In this document: piece after piece, positions 1-6,908 of the stretch
How positions within the stretch are numbered: position 1 is the stretch's first letter
How the letters are laid out: each line of letters opens with the position of its first letter
IMG/VR virus record: IMGVR_UViG_3300030329_001430
Span: 1 to 43,142 of that record
Direction: 5' to 3' (one strand)
DNA: 43,142 bases
From: a virus
Position numbers and translations under genes: made by a program
The notes under the pieces: generated by a model
Seen by the model: the letters and a program-made list of their open reading frames with translations, nothing else
Told to the model about the DNA's origin: nothing
Databases searched by the model: none

Positions 1-213
1 TAAATGCCAGCGGTTGACCCCTCAGTTATGCCTGCAATGGACTGGAATGAGTAGCCGTCACCGCTGGTGTCTGCGTCTATGTCGGTACAATAAACCCAGC
101 ATTCCACGGTAAAATCTCCCGTGCCAAACGTCCACTCGTCTGAGTTTCGGGCAAACTGTAAGTATGAAGAACCATCAAAATAAACCGCACTGCCGCTACC
201 AAACGGGGTTCCT
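1..213 (+). repeat. Left copy of 213-bp end overlap
   Basis: This stretch reappears at 42930-43142 in the same orientation. I find two differences: G99 versus A43028, and A155 versus T43084. The reading frame of the LamG-type gene runs through both copies, so the repeat is best read as the overlap of a circular or circularly permuted genome. The two mismatches point to strain variation in the sampled population or to read error. A true terminal repeat is less likely because the segment sits in the middle of a coding gene. Confidence 0.9.
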
Positions 214-1010
214 ACAGTGTCTTGGTGAGTAACCCCCGACACAGTTTCTACATAATGCCCCGCCCCGCTACTGTCCTCGAAATTTTCGCTACCATCTGGG
301 TGGTCTGATTGGAGGAGAAACTCTGAGTCGTGGCCTCCGGCAAAATCTAAATGCACACCCGCAGTCCCGTACTCGCTACTAGTGAACGAGGTTTCTTTCG
401 GAACCCACTGCCCGTTGCTGTTAGTCTCCGCGAAGTCGGATGCTGATTTTAAGGTGCCATCCAAATAATAGAAGTCGGCCAAGACATAATCGCCGTGATA
501 AGTGGTGGAGTTTCCTCTGCCGATATAGATTATTTCGCCCGATGTCCCCCACCCAAATACGTCTCCATTGGGACTGCCATACCACCCCACATGGTATAAT
601 TCCCATCCCCCATTATACAACGTGCCATTTACCCAAAGTGAAAAGGACGAATCCGTGGAATCCCACTGAAGGACAAAATGGTACCACGAACTGGTATCGC
701 GAAATTTTGCTGTGGTTTTAATCTGTAAATAGTTGTCTGTATTCTCCCCGTACAACGTCACTTGCAAGCGGTCGTTCGCGGTAAATACCATGTAATTTGA
801 CCCACTGTTGTCATTGAAAATACCTGTCCACGATGACCCTAGTTTGACCCGCTTGACCCAAAAGCTCCAAGTGCCTTTGGTGCGGTCGCCGTCCGCCGTT
901 GGCGTGAGCGTCATGTGGGCCGTGTCCCCATCCTCAAACCGCAACCCCCGCTCCACCACTGGGTCTGCGGCTTCTGCCCCTCCCCCGAACCCGTGTGATA
1001 AAAGACCCAT
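1..1010 (-). CDS. LamG-type receptor-binding/tail fibre protein, N-terminal part (continues across the circular join)
   Basis: An open frame runs from ATG 1008-1010 to the left edge without a stop, giving 336 codons. The ATG shares one base with the TAA of the upstream collagen-like gene (TAATG), which supports this start. Residues ~20-190 look like a concanavalin/LamG-type beta-sandwich (KGTWSFWVKR, SSWYHFVLQWD, SLWVNGTLY, IYIGRGNSTTYHGDYVLADF). A second LamG-like unit begins near residue 280 with SYLQFARNSDEWTFGTGDFT. At the edge the frame is the same as that of the gene ending at 41549, so the joined product would be 796 aa. Such domains in phage tail proteins bind host-surface glycans. 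The position at the end of the tail-fibre cluster, just before a fibre-chaperone-like gene, supports a receptor-binding role, which is inference. Confidence 0.85.
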   Translation of the reverse strand, partial: MGLLSHGFGGGAEAADPVVERGLRFEDGDTAHMTLTPTADGDRTKGTWSFWVKRVKLGSSWTGIFNDNSGSNYMVFTANDRLQVTLYGENTDNYLQIKTTAKFRDTSSWYHFVLQWDSTDSSFSLWVNGTLYNGGWELYHVGWYGSPNGDVFGWGTSGEIIYIGRGNSTTYHGDYVLADFYYLDGTLKSASDFAETNSNGQWVPKETSFTSSEYGTAGVHLDFAGGHDSEFLLQSDHPDGSENFEDSSGAGHYVETVSGVTHQDTVGTPFGSGSAVYFDGSSYLQFARNSDEWTFGTGDFTVECWVYCTDIDADTSGDGYSFQSIAGITEGSTAGI

Positions 1011-1438
1011 TACGAGAAATTCAGACCGTAGGTGATATAAACTGTTGTTCCATCCGTAACGTAATTGATTAGGTGCGTGCCTGTCGTGCTCAGGTCAGTC
1101 GCCCCTGTACCGCCTGCGGATTTTACATGACTTGCCAGCGTGATGGTGTCTCCCCCGTTATCAAGCACAATGTACCCACTCTGGCCATTAGTGATGTTAG
1201 TGAACCCTAGCTCGTCTGGAGATGAAGCGGGGTCATACAGAAAGTTGTTAGCTGCTGACATATCAAGCGTGCCATCCGTGACTTCAGTAGGGAACGTCGC
1301 CCGCTGACTGCCTGTCCATGATTGGTCAGCAGTAAGGTCGATGGAGCCTGCTGGGCCTGTCGCGCCCTGTGGGCCTGTCGCGCCCTGTGGGCCTGTTGCT
1401 CCTGTGAGTGCCGTAATCTTGCTGCTATTAAATGCCAT
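1010..1438 (-). CDS. Collagen-like repeat tail fibre protein
   Basis: This is a 142-aa protein. After a short N-terminal segment it has Gly-X-Y triplets at residues ~13-32 (GATGPQGATGPQGATGPAGS), then a beta-rich C-terminal region full of Thr, Gly and Asp. Collagen-like triplets in phage proteins build trimeric rods in tail fibres or head fibres. The C-terminal part could be a small trimerising head. The gene lies 2 nt after the 106-aa gene and its stop overlaps the ATG of the LamG-type receptor-binding gene, so it probably belongs to the same fibre assembly. The DNA of the triplet region is an 18-bp tandem repeat, so its length may vary between strains. Confidence 0.75.
   Translation of the reverse strand: MAFNSSKITALTGATGPQGATGPQGATGPAGSIDLTADQSWTGSQRATFPTEVTDGTLDMSAANNFLYDPASSPDELGFTNITNGQSGYIVLDNGGDTITLASHVKSAGGTGATDLSTTGTHLINYVTDGTTVYITYGLNFS
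1353..1406 (-). repeat. 18-bp tandem repeat encoding collagen triplets
   Basis: Two identical 18-bp units (1353-1370 and 1371-1388) are followed by a degenerate third (1389-1406). Each encodes two Gly-X-Y triplets. Perfect identity between neighbouring units suggests recent duplication or slippage. Confidence 0.85.
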
Positions 1439-1440
1439 AA

Positions 1441-1761
1441 TTATTCCTCCGCACCAAAGATGAAATAGTTCACCTTACTTGCTGTCGTTGACTGCCCCTT
1501 GAGTGTCTCCGAGTCAAGTACCACAACCATGTGCCCCAATGACCATTCAAATGTTTCGCCAGCCTCAAGAGAAACATTTAGCATTCGGGTGCTATCAGCA
1601 GTCCCATTGAAAAATACTTCAGCAACCTCAGTGGAGCTATTTATGTTGTGCAACACCACTGTCTTAACCAGCCCCGTAACGCTGCTCGGGTCGTAGATAT
1701 TTCCGGGCGTCCCTGCGACCCCAAGCTGCCCGCTGCTAAGTAGTTTGTGTGTAGCTGCCAT
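1441..1761 (-). CDS. Small structural-region protein, function unknown
   Basis: This 106-aa protein has no signal peptide or membrane segment. It looks all-beta: VKTVVLHNINSSTEVAEVFF and the later LNVSLEAGETFEWSLG resemble small phage proteins that form beta-sandwich decorations or fibre-associated subunits. It lies between the repeat-rich tail fibre gene (4 nt gap) and the collagen-like gene (2 nt gap), so it is very probably translated as part of the fibre cluster. I do not recognise a named family. A virion role (fibre or capsid decoration) is inferred from position and fold impression only. Confidence 0.65.
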   Translation of the reverse strand: MAATHKLLSSGQLGVAGTPGNIYDPSSVTGLVKTVVLHNINSSTEVAEVFFNGTADSTRMLNVSLEAGETFEWSLGHMVVVLDSETLKGQSTTASKVNYFIFGAEE

Positions 1762-1765
1762 GAGT

Positions 1766-3385
1766 TTATCCGTATAACCAAGCTGTCTTGGCGTCGATTG
1801 TTACATCTGAGGAGTCCGAGCCAGAGTTGTCGGAAGCCTCGACCAGCTCCCCAGTAAAGTTCAGATTGGTTCTAGTGGTTAAAGCGGAACCCCCCTCATC
1901 CTTAATCACATGGCCACTCCCACCTCCGCCCCCGGATTCATTGGCGAACTCAAGAACGCTCCCGCTGGAGGGAACCTTCAGGACTTGTCCCGAGCTTCCC
2001 ATAGTCCTCGGAAGCCCCCAGCCTGCAAGCTTCCACTTCTGGTTGTCACCATCTCCGCTGTCGTTTACGAACGTAAGAATCTGTCCGTTAACATTCGGCG
2101 TCTCATCCTTTATGGTCTTGGTTCTTAGCGCGTTCGCATTAAATACGGCACTTGCCTTGTTCTCAACTGCCGCATCCCCGAGGCCGAGGTTCCCCCGGGC
2201 GGTCAGTGCGCTGTTAAGGTCTGAAAGATTGCTGGCAATCTGAAGGTACGACGAGTCGTGGTTGTGGGATGTTCCAGACTTGGTTGCCAACTGGTCTGTG
2301 ATTTTATCCGCGCTCCACAGTTTAGTGGTGTCTCCATCTCCTGCATTATCATCAATAACCCTATGCTCGCCAGCCGCGTAGTTCAGTAGCTGATTGTGGT
2401 CTATGTTCCCTTGGTTAACATCAACATCAACCTCGTTGTTTGCAGTGTCGTCGGTTAAGGAAATCTTGTTGCTGCCAGCATTCAGGTTCTTAAACTGCAA
2501 GTCGAGAGAGGACTTTTGCTTGAAGAAACCTATGCCAGCAGACCCCACGTTGCTGGCCGTGTTGGCCTCGCCCTCATCGTTGTCGTCAACATACTTCTTG
2601 GTGGCGGGGTGATAATCAGCGGAAGGCGTGAATGCGCTGGTATTTGATTTGTTTATATAAATTGTGTCGTGAACGTGGTCGCCTGTCGCCACATCCCCCG
2701 AGCCAGTTCCGGTATCCTTGGTAGCAGAGTTCCCAAGCTCAAGCGTAGTCCTCTGGGCGGCTGCGTCTGCATCGTCAATCAGGGCGCGGCCTGCTGACGA
2801 CAGGTCGAAGGTCGATGCCGTTGTGCCTGTATTAAAATAGATTCCCTTGTCACTGGCTTGCGTTAAACCGGCCAAGTCAGAAAGTATGTCATTCTGGGCC
2901 TGAACGTCAGTTCCAATGACAAGGCCGAGGTTAGTTCTGGCCCCGGAATCTGTGCTCGCCCCTGTACCTCCATCAGCAATTGCCAAGTCGGTAATGCCCG
3001 TGACCGTCCCTCCAGTAATGTCCACCGCGTCCTTATTCTGGGTGGACATCGTGCCAAGCCCATGCACGGAGCTTCCAGTGGCGGCAATATGGGTGTCTAT
3101 CTGGGCGTGCGTATTTGTCCCGGTGCCAGAGGAAAGCTGGCTGTGGGACATTGTGATAGTATTGCTGGAGGCATCTATTGTCTTGTTGGTGAGCGTCTGC
3201 GTGTCAGACGTCCCGACAATACTGCCAGTTGGCTTGGCGACCGAGGCAACGGTTCCATCCGGACTGTCCAACACCTCCAGCAACCCCGCATTAAGCGCAC
3301 TTAACGCTTGCTCGCTAGTCAAGCTGCCATCGGGCTGCTGAACCAAGTACGATGCTTGCGGAAATTTTCTTGATGATTGGCTCAT
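1766..3385 (-). CDS. Tail fibre protein with repeat motifs
   Basis: This 539-aa protein is rich in Ser, Thr, Asp, Asn and Gly. It contains motifs typical of phage tail fibre shafts: TQTLTNKTIDASSNTI near residue 60, IADGGTGAST followed by ARTNLGL near 135-155, and repeats of the type ARGNLGLGDAAV around 390-400. These match the style of side-tail-fibre repeat families in which trimeric beta-helical shafts are built. The C-terminus (from ~480) is Gly/Ser-rich and then ordered. Its start overlaps the stop of the upstream 115-aa gene by 4 nt. No catalytic site is visible. It is probably the shaft of a tail fibre that works with the collagen-like and LamG-type proteins downstream. Confidence 0.8.
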   Translation of the reverse strand: MSQSSRKFPQASYLVQQPDGSLTSEQALSALNAGLLEVLDSPDGTVASVAKPTGSIVGTSDTQTLTNKTIDASSNTITMSHSQLSSGTGTNTHAQIDTHIAATGSSVHGLGTMSTQNKDAVDITGGTVTGITDLAIADGGTGASTDSGARTNLGLVIGTDVQAQNDILSDLAGLTQASDKGIYFNTGTTASTFDLSSAGRALIDDADAAAQRTTLELGNSATKDTGTGSGDVATGDHVHDTIYINKSNTSAFTPSADYHPATKKYVDDNDEGEANTASNVGSAGIGFFKQKSSLDLQFKNLNAGSNKISLTDDTANNEVDVDVNQGNIDHNQLLNYAAGEHRVIDDNAGDGDTTKLWSADKITDQLATKSGTSHNHDSSYLQIASNLSDLNSALTARGNLGLGDAAVENKASAVFNANALRTKTIKDETPNVNGQILTFVNDSGDGDNQKWKLAGWGLPRTMGSSGQVLKVPSSGSVLEFANESGGGGGSGHVIKDEGGSALTTRTNLNFTGELVEASDNSGSDSSDVTIDAKTAWLYG

Positions 3386-3729
3386 AGCATAACTACTGTA
3401 AACCAGCAGTCAGCACTTCCCAAGGTAAGGGTAGTGTCTGTCGTAGAGTTTGCGATATAGAGGCCGTTACTAAAGGCCATCCCCCTGAATGGAACTTCCA
3501 TGAAAAAGTTGTCTGACCCACTCACAAAGAGCGGGTGAATCGAAGGGGCTGTTCCATTGTTGACAGCGGCTCCGCTGTCAAAGAGCATGATGTACTGGTC
3601 TGAACCCTTGTTAGACCCGTAGAACCCAAGGAGAACCCCGCCGAGTGGCTTGGCCAGCAAGTCATTGTCCCATGTGCTGTTAGAGATTCTCTGGCCAACA
3701 TTCTTGGCCACTCGTGTAGAAAGAGACAT
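3382..3729 (-). CDS. Small structural protein, possible head decoration or fibre subunit
   Basis: This 115-aa protein starts MSLSTRVAKNVGQRIS and then has a run of predicted beta strands (LGGVLLGFYGSNK, QYIMLFDSG, NFFMEVPFRGMAFSNGLYIA). It has no Cys cluster, no signal peptide and no transmembrane helix. It lies two genes after the major capsid gene and overlaps the next tail fibre gene by 4 nt. Small beta-barrel proteins at this place in podovirus genomes often decorate the capsid or form adaptor subunits, but no specific family is recognised. The functional statement is inference from position. Confidence 0.6.
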   Translation of the reverse strand: MSLSTRVAKNVGQRISNSTWDNDLLAKPLGGVLLGFYGSNKGSDQYIMLFDSGAAVNNGTAPSIHPLFVSGSDNFFMEVPFRGMAFSNGLYIANSTTDTTLTLGSADCWFTVVML

Positions 3730-3732
3730 AAG

Positions 3733-3990
3733 TTAATCCTCCCATGCCGCCTTGATTTGCTTTGGTGTGTAGGAAGATTTGAAACGGCTCCCCTCCCTGC
3801 ACTCCTGTTTGTAGTACCCCTTCATTATGTTAGACCTCATGTCTGTTGGGGGAAGTGCCCCCGCAGGAACAAAAATCCTGTCGGGAACCGTGATTCTCTT
3901 GAAGCCGCCCGGGGCGTTGTCTCTCTCGTTAACCGGCTTGACTAACTCAACGCGATTCCCCTTGCCGTCCTGATACACATATACAGGCAT
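3733..3990 (-). CDS. Small conserved-type phage protein downstream of capsid gene
   Basis: This is an 85-aa product if translation starts at the ATG at 3988-3990 (MPVYVYQDGKG). An upstream GTG at 4014 is in frame, but the purine-rich GGCGGGA about nine bases before the ATG fits a ribosome site better. The N-terminus resembles the beginning of FmdB-type small zinc-ribbon proteins, yet only one Cys (in the segment KQECREGS) is present, so a zinc ribbon is not supported. The C-terminus (YTPKQIKAAWED) looks helical. It lies directly after the capsid-gene hairpin terminator, so its level is probably lower than that of the capsid protein. Function unknown. Confidence 0.6.
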   Translation of the reverse strand: MPVYVYQDGKGNRVELVKPVNERDNAPGGFKRITVPDRIFVPAGALPPTDMRSNIMKGYYKQECREGSRFKSSYTPKQIKAAWED

Positions 3991-4027
3991 ATTAAAAGTC
4001 CCGCCCACCAACACCCTGAAGTTTGCA

Positions 4028-4049
4028 GGAGGGGGCCGAAGCCCCCTCC
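4028..4049 (-). terminator. Hairpin after the major capsid gene
   Basis: There is a perfect 9-bp G/C-rich stem (4028-4036 with 4041-4049). On the transcribed minus strand its loop is TTCG, the very stable UUCG tetraloop. No clear T-run follows, so it may only attenuate transcription or protect the 3' end of the capsid mRNA. It lies 15 nt after the capsid stop codon. Confidence 0.7.
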
Positions 4050-4064
4050 AGTTATTAGGTATGC

Positions 4065-5066
4065 TTACGCATATTCCGTGCGACTACGCTGTACGATGAA
4101 CCAGTTGGTGTTCAGGACTTTAGCAGTCCAGAAAACTTTCCAGCCCACGGTAACGAGCTGATTGAGTGGGTCACTCTTATCAGCCGAATCCGTAATCAGG
4201 ACTTGTGGTGACTTCGGGGAGTCGCCGGACAATGCCGGGACGCCGAAGGCGTCTCCACCCAAGAATATGCTAGAGAATACTACGCCGTCAGAGGCATACA
4301 CCCCCTTGGCGTCAGAGTCCTCGCGGTATGGGTTCGTGTCCTCGATAAAACGAGTTCCATGAAGACTGCCCACCTCACCACGATACAGCGGCTGTGCGTC
4401 ACTATATTTGTGAACCTCCAGCCAGTCAGTATTGTTCATCAAGTCGCGCGTAATCTGAGGCGCGGCAATACAAACATATTGCCCGTTAATCAGGGGTGCG
4501 CGGTTAATCTTGAGGTTCGTTGTCCCGTCGAGGGCATCAGTAGCTACGAATCGGCCCTGAGCGGCAGTAAGACTATTCATCTCTGCCATAGTTGTGGCCG
4601 TTCCGGAGTACCGCTTGCTGCGGCTATCGGACTCATCCGTATCGCCGTCGTTTACCAACTCGTTGCGGATAATGGTATCCATATGCAACGCAGCATCCTC
4701 GCCGTTCGTCTTCGACGCCTGAGACATCATGTTCAGGAGTGAAGTGGCGTTCAGGATGTCCGTCATGCCAATGACCTGACCGTACTGGGTCAGCGTGGCG
4801 TCCACATACTCCAGCGTAAGCTGGCGATAGTTGGACGAGCCAATCGCAGTCCCCTCGGTAAGGGTCTTGACGTCCGTGGTTGCTGGTTCCCCAAAACGGA
4901 AGAACCTAATGGATTTCGCTCCTGCATTTTTGGGAAGCGGAGCTTGATTAGCAAACTCTGCTTTCCGCAATGATTGAACCGCATAGTCCAGCAATTTCTT
5001 GCTGAAGTATGTTTGATACTGGTCTTGGATTGATGATGGGGCTGTTGAACTTGTTAAGCCAGCCAT
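4065..5066 (-). CDS. Major capsid protein, N4-gp56 family type
   Basis: This 333-aa protein has the features of the N4-gp56 major capsid family: an N-terminal segment predicted to be helical with YFSKKLLDYAVQSLRKAEFA, then IRFFRFGEPA near residue 55, LTEGTAIG near 70, and a C-terminal beta-rich part ending in WKVFWTAKVLNTNWFIVQRS. The family adopts the HK97 fold and builds icosahedral heads. It follows the scaffold gene by 16 nt, in the classic portal, scaffold, capsid order. A strong UUCG-loop hairpin after the gene suggests the transcript end is shaped for high expression. Identification rests on sequence style and gene order. A profile search would settle the family. Confidence 0.9.
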   Translation of the reverse strand: MAGLTSSTAPSSIQDQYQTYFSKKLLDYAVQSLRKAEFANQAPLPKNAGAKSIRFFRFGEPATTDVKTLTEGTAIGSSNYRQLTLEYVDATLTQYGQVIGMTDILNATSLLNMMSQASKTNGEDAALHMDTIIRNELVNDGDTDESDSRSKRYSGTATTMAEMNSLTAAQGRFVATDALDGTTNLKINRAPLINGQYVCIAAPQITRDLMNNTDWLEVHKYSDAQPLYRGEVGSLHGTRFIEDTNPYREDSDAKGVYASDGVVFSSIFLGGDAFGVPALSGDSPKSPQVLITDSADKSDPLNQLVTVGWKVFWTAKVLNTNWFIVQRSRTEYA

Positions 5067-5082
5067 AATACACTACTCCCTT

Positions 5083-5985
5083 CTAAGGGCTTCTGGCATC
5101 CGCTGCGGCGGCCATTCGCTGGAGTTCAGCAAACTGGTCTTTGTCAGACAGCTCATTAAACCCTTTCTGCGTCGGCCTATCAGCGGGAGCAGAACCCCCT
5201 ATAGATAGTTTAGATTTTAGACTGTCATTCTCACTTTGGAGAGTGGCAATCTGTTCCTGAAGTTCTGAACTCTTCTCGACCCGAGTTCTCATGCCAATAA
5301 TATCGGCAGCATCAGATATTCCGCCAGTGTAAGTTGCCAGAACGGGCTTCTCAATGATTAGCCCCTGAACCTTCTGGTAAAACTCACTATCCTGATTATT
5401 GAGGTCTGGGTACTCCTTCGCGGCTGCGTTGAAGTTATTCTTCCACGCCTCCTTGAAGGAGTTGTCCACATCATCTGAGAACTGCTTTTCGGCATCCATC
5501 CTAACCTCAGAGGCCCGCTTTTTTGCGTCCTCTGCTCCTTCCAGATTGCCTTCCTGCATATAGCTCTCAGCGACTTCCTCATAGTCCTTGGCGGATAGCC
5601 CCCGCTCATCAAGGTATTGCTCTCTAGGGGAAGACTGGTTGAGGCGGCTCCTCATTTCTAACAACTCTTCCCTCTCCCTTGCAATATCCTCCTTCGCGGA
5701 GTTTATTTTCTGCCATGCCCTATTTTGGCGAGCCTCGGCCTTATCGGCTTTGCTCAGTCCTTCACTATTTTTCAAAGAACCCTCGTCCTCAGAAGCTACA
5801 GGCTTCTGAGAGGGCGGAGAGTCCGCCATTGGGGGCGGCTTCTCTGGCTCGGGAGTTGGCTCAGGTGCTTCCTGAACCTCCTCTTTTTGAATTTCCTCAG
5901 CGGGTGGAATTTCCATTACCGCTGAGTCGTGTTCGTCGGCCATTTGCTGAAGCTGCTCCAGCGTCATCTCCTGTTCTTCTGGCAT
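5083..5985 (-). CDS. Capsid scaffolding protein
   Basis: This 300-aa, very acidic, Glu/Gln/Pro-rich protein has a disordered N-terminal third (many PEPE-type stretches at residues ~25-60). A long predicted coiled coil follows (around residues 80-180, AKEDIAREREELLEMRSRL), with another short coil (~245-265, ELQEQIATLQSENDSLKSKL). The C-terminal end is helical (NELSDKDQFAELQRMAAAA), as in scaffolds that contact the coat protein. Its position directly before the capsid gene is the usual one for a scaffold. It probably directs procapsid assembly and leaves the head before DNA packaging. No protease motif is visible in it. Confidence 0.85.
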   Translation of the reverse strand: MPEEQEMTLEQLQQMADEHDSAVMEIPPAEEIQKEEVQEAPEPTPEPEKPPPMADSPPSQKPVASEDEGSLKNSEGLSKADKAEARQNRAWQKINSAKEDIAREREELLEMRSRLNQSSPREQYLDERGLSAKDYEEVAESYMQEGNLEGAEDAKKRASEVRMDAEKQFSDDVDNSFKEAWKNNFNAAAKEYPDLNNQDSEFYQKVQGLIIEKPVLATYTGGISDAADIIGMRTRVEKSSELQEQIATLQSENDSLKSKLSIGGSAPADRPTQKGFNELSDKDQFAELQRMAAAADARSP

Positions 5986-6051
5986 ACTTTAGTGCATTTT
6001 CTCAGCTCACATCGCACAATTCCGTGAACTGTGGCTGTACCTTTAACTCAC

Positions 6052-6405
6052 TCAACGCCGGTACAAATCGTCGAATGTAAGAGGACTTTTGTTTTCAGGG
6101 AGTTCAAGGTCGTCCTCGTCTTCCAGTTCCCTGTGTAGCTGCCCATCGGCCAGTGACTCCACTACCGACACGGCACCTCTAAAACCATTAGCAAACCCAG
6201 CCTCAAACTCAAGATTTTTATTCCTTGAAACACAACTGGCATTTGTCTTTAAGGTCATATTTAGCAGTATTCTGCCAAACTTCCTCCCGGCCCTTGTCGC
6301 CATGAACGACTCAAAAATCTTCGCGTCATCAGCATCCCACTGAGGTTCATCCACCCACTGGATTTGACGCGAGAATGACAGCATGGCCCTTAGCTTTCTA
6401 AACAT
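6052..6405 (-). CDS. Small protein between HNH endonuclease and scaffold, unknown
   Basis: This 117-aa protein has a basic N-terminus (MFRKLRAMLSFSRQ), a central helical region (FESFMATRAGRKFGRILLNM, then NLEFEAGFANGFRGAVSVVE) and an acidic tail (ELEDEDDLELPE). Similar small proteins occur next to portal and scaffold genes of podoviruses, but I cannot name a family. Its first codons overlap the end of the HNH gene by 16 nt. A 66-nt gap without features separates it from the scaffold gene. Confidence 0.6.
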   Translation of the reverse strand: MFRKLRAMLSFSRQIQWVDEPQWDADDAKIFESFMATRAGRKFGRILLNMTLKTNASCVSRNKNLEFEAGFANGFRGAVSVVESLADGQLHRELEDEDDLELPENKSPLTFDDLYRR

Positions 6406-6908
6406 ACCTTACCACCTTTTGACATATTATCACCGGCCCACATAGGTTGCAAATTAGAGAAATGAAAGCAAGTCCTCATTTCTGACGGCTTATTGGCATC
6501 AAATGCCGATATTGGTATCTTATGGTCTATATGCCACGCTTGCCCGTAATTCTCCCAAGACATCCCCTTCTTGAACTGAACCTCAAGATGCCTCATAAGG
6601 TGTTCCCGAGGGCATCCTATTAGTGCCATTGTCGAATCCTCCTTGGGGTTCCCGTTTATTATGTGGCTAATCCTGCCCCTAAGGTTATGGATGGCCCGAA
6701 CGTCCGGGTTTTCTAAACGCCTCTTCCTTCTGTGGCTCTCTATTTTCTCCCTGAAGATTGCGTAATAAACACGCTGCTGCTCCCGAATCTTATCCCTGTT
6801 CTTGAGATAGTATTCCTGCTGCTTCTTGCGTATTCGCTCCCTATTCTTGAGATAGTATTCCCTTTGCTTCTCACGCCGGGATTTGCTGCTGGACTGGTTG
6901 TTGGGCAT
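6390..6908 (-). CDS. HNH endonuclease (free-standing, homing type)
   Basis: This 172-aa protein has an N-terminal strongly basic region with an internal repeat (EYYLKNRERIRKKQQ then EYYLKNRDKIREQQR, residues ~18-47), probably a DNA-binding helix. The C-terminal HNH nuclease fold shows AWHIDHKIPI with H126, D128 and H129, then CFHFSNLQPMWAGDN with N152 and N161. A pair of zinc-binding CxxC motifs is not evident. The gene starts inside the 3' end of the portal gene (38-nt overlap) and runs into the next gene, so it looks inserted into a tightly packed late operon. Free-standing HNH enzymes of this type are common homing genes in phages. Some instead assist terminase, but this one is not next to the terminase genes. 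Confidence 0.9.
   Translation of the reverse strand: MPNNQSSSKSRREKQREYYLKNRERIRKKQQEYYLKNRDKIREQQRVYYAIFREKIESHRRKRRLENPDVRAIHNLRGRISHIINGNPKEDSTMALIGCPREHLMRHLEVQFKKGMSWENYGQAWHIDHKIPISAFDANKPSEMRTCFHFSNLQPMWAGDNMSKGGKVCLES

Noticed and set aside
1-213. True direct terminal repeat of T7 type
   Set aside because: The repeat lies inside a continuous coding frame and has mismatches, so an assembly overlap of a circularly permuted genome is more likely.
1788-3341. Plus-strand open frames opposite the tail fibre gene
   Set aside because: They are shadows of the minus-strand coding gene, with unlikely amino-acid composition and no ribosome sites. The same holds for the many long plus-strand frames opposite 21682-35765.
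3733-3990. FmdB-type zinc-ribbon protein
   Set aside because: The N-terminus is similar, but the two CxxC motifs are missing.
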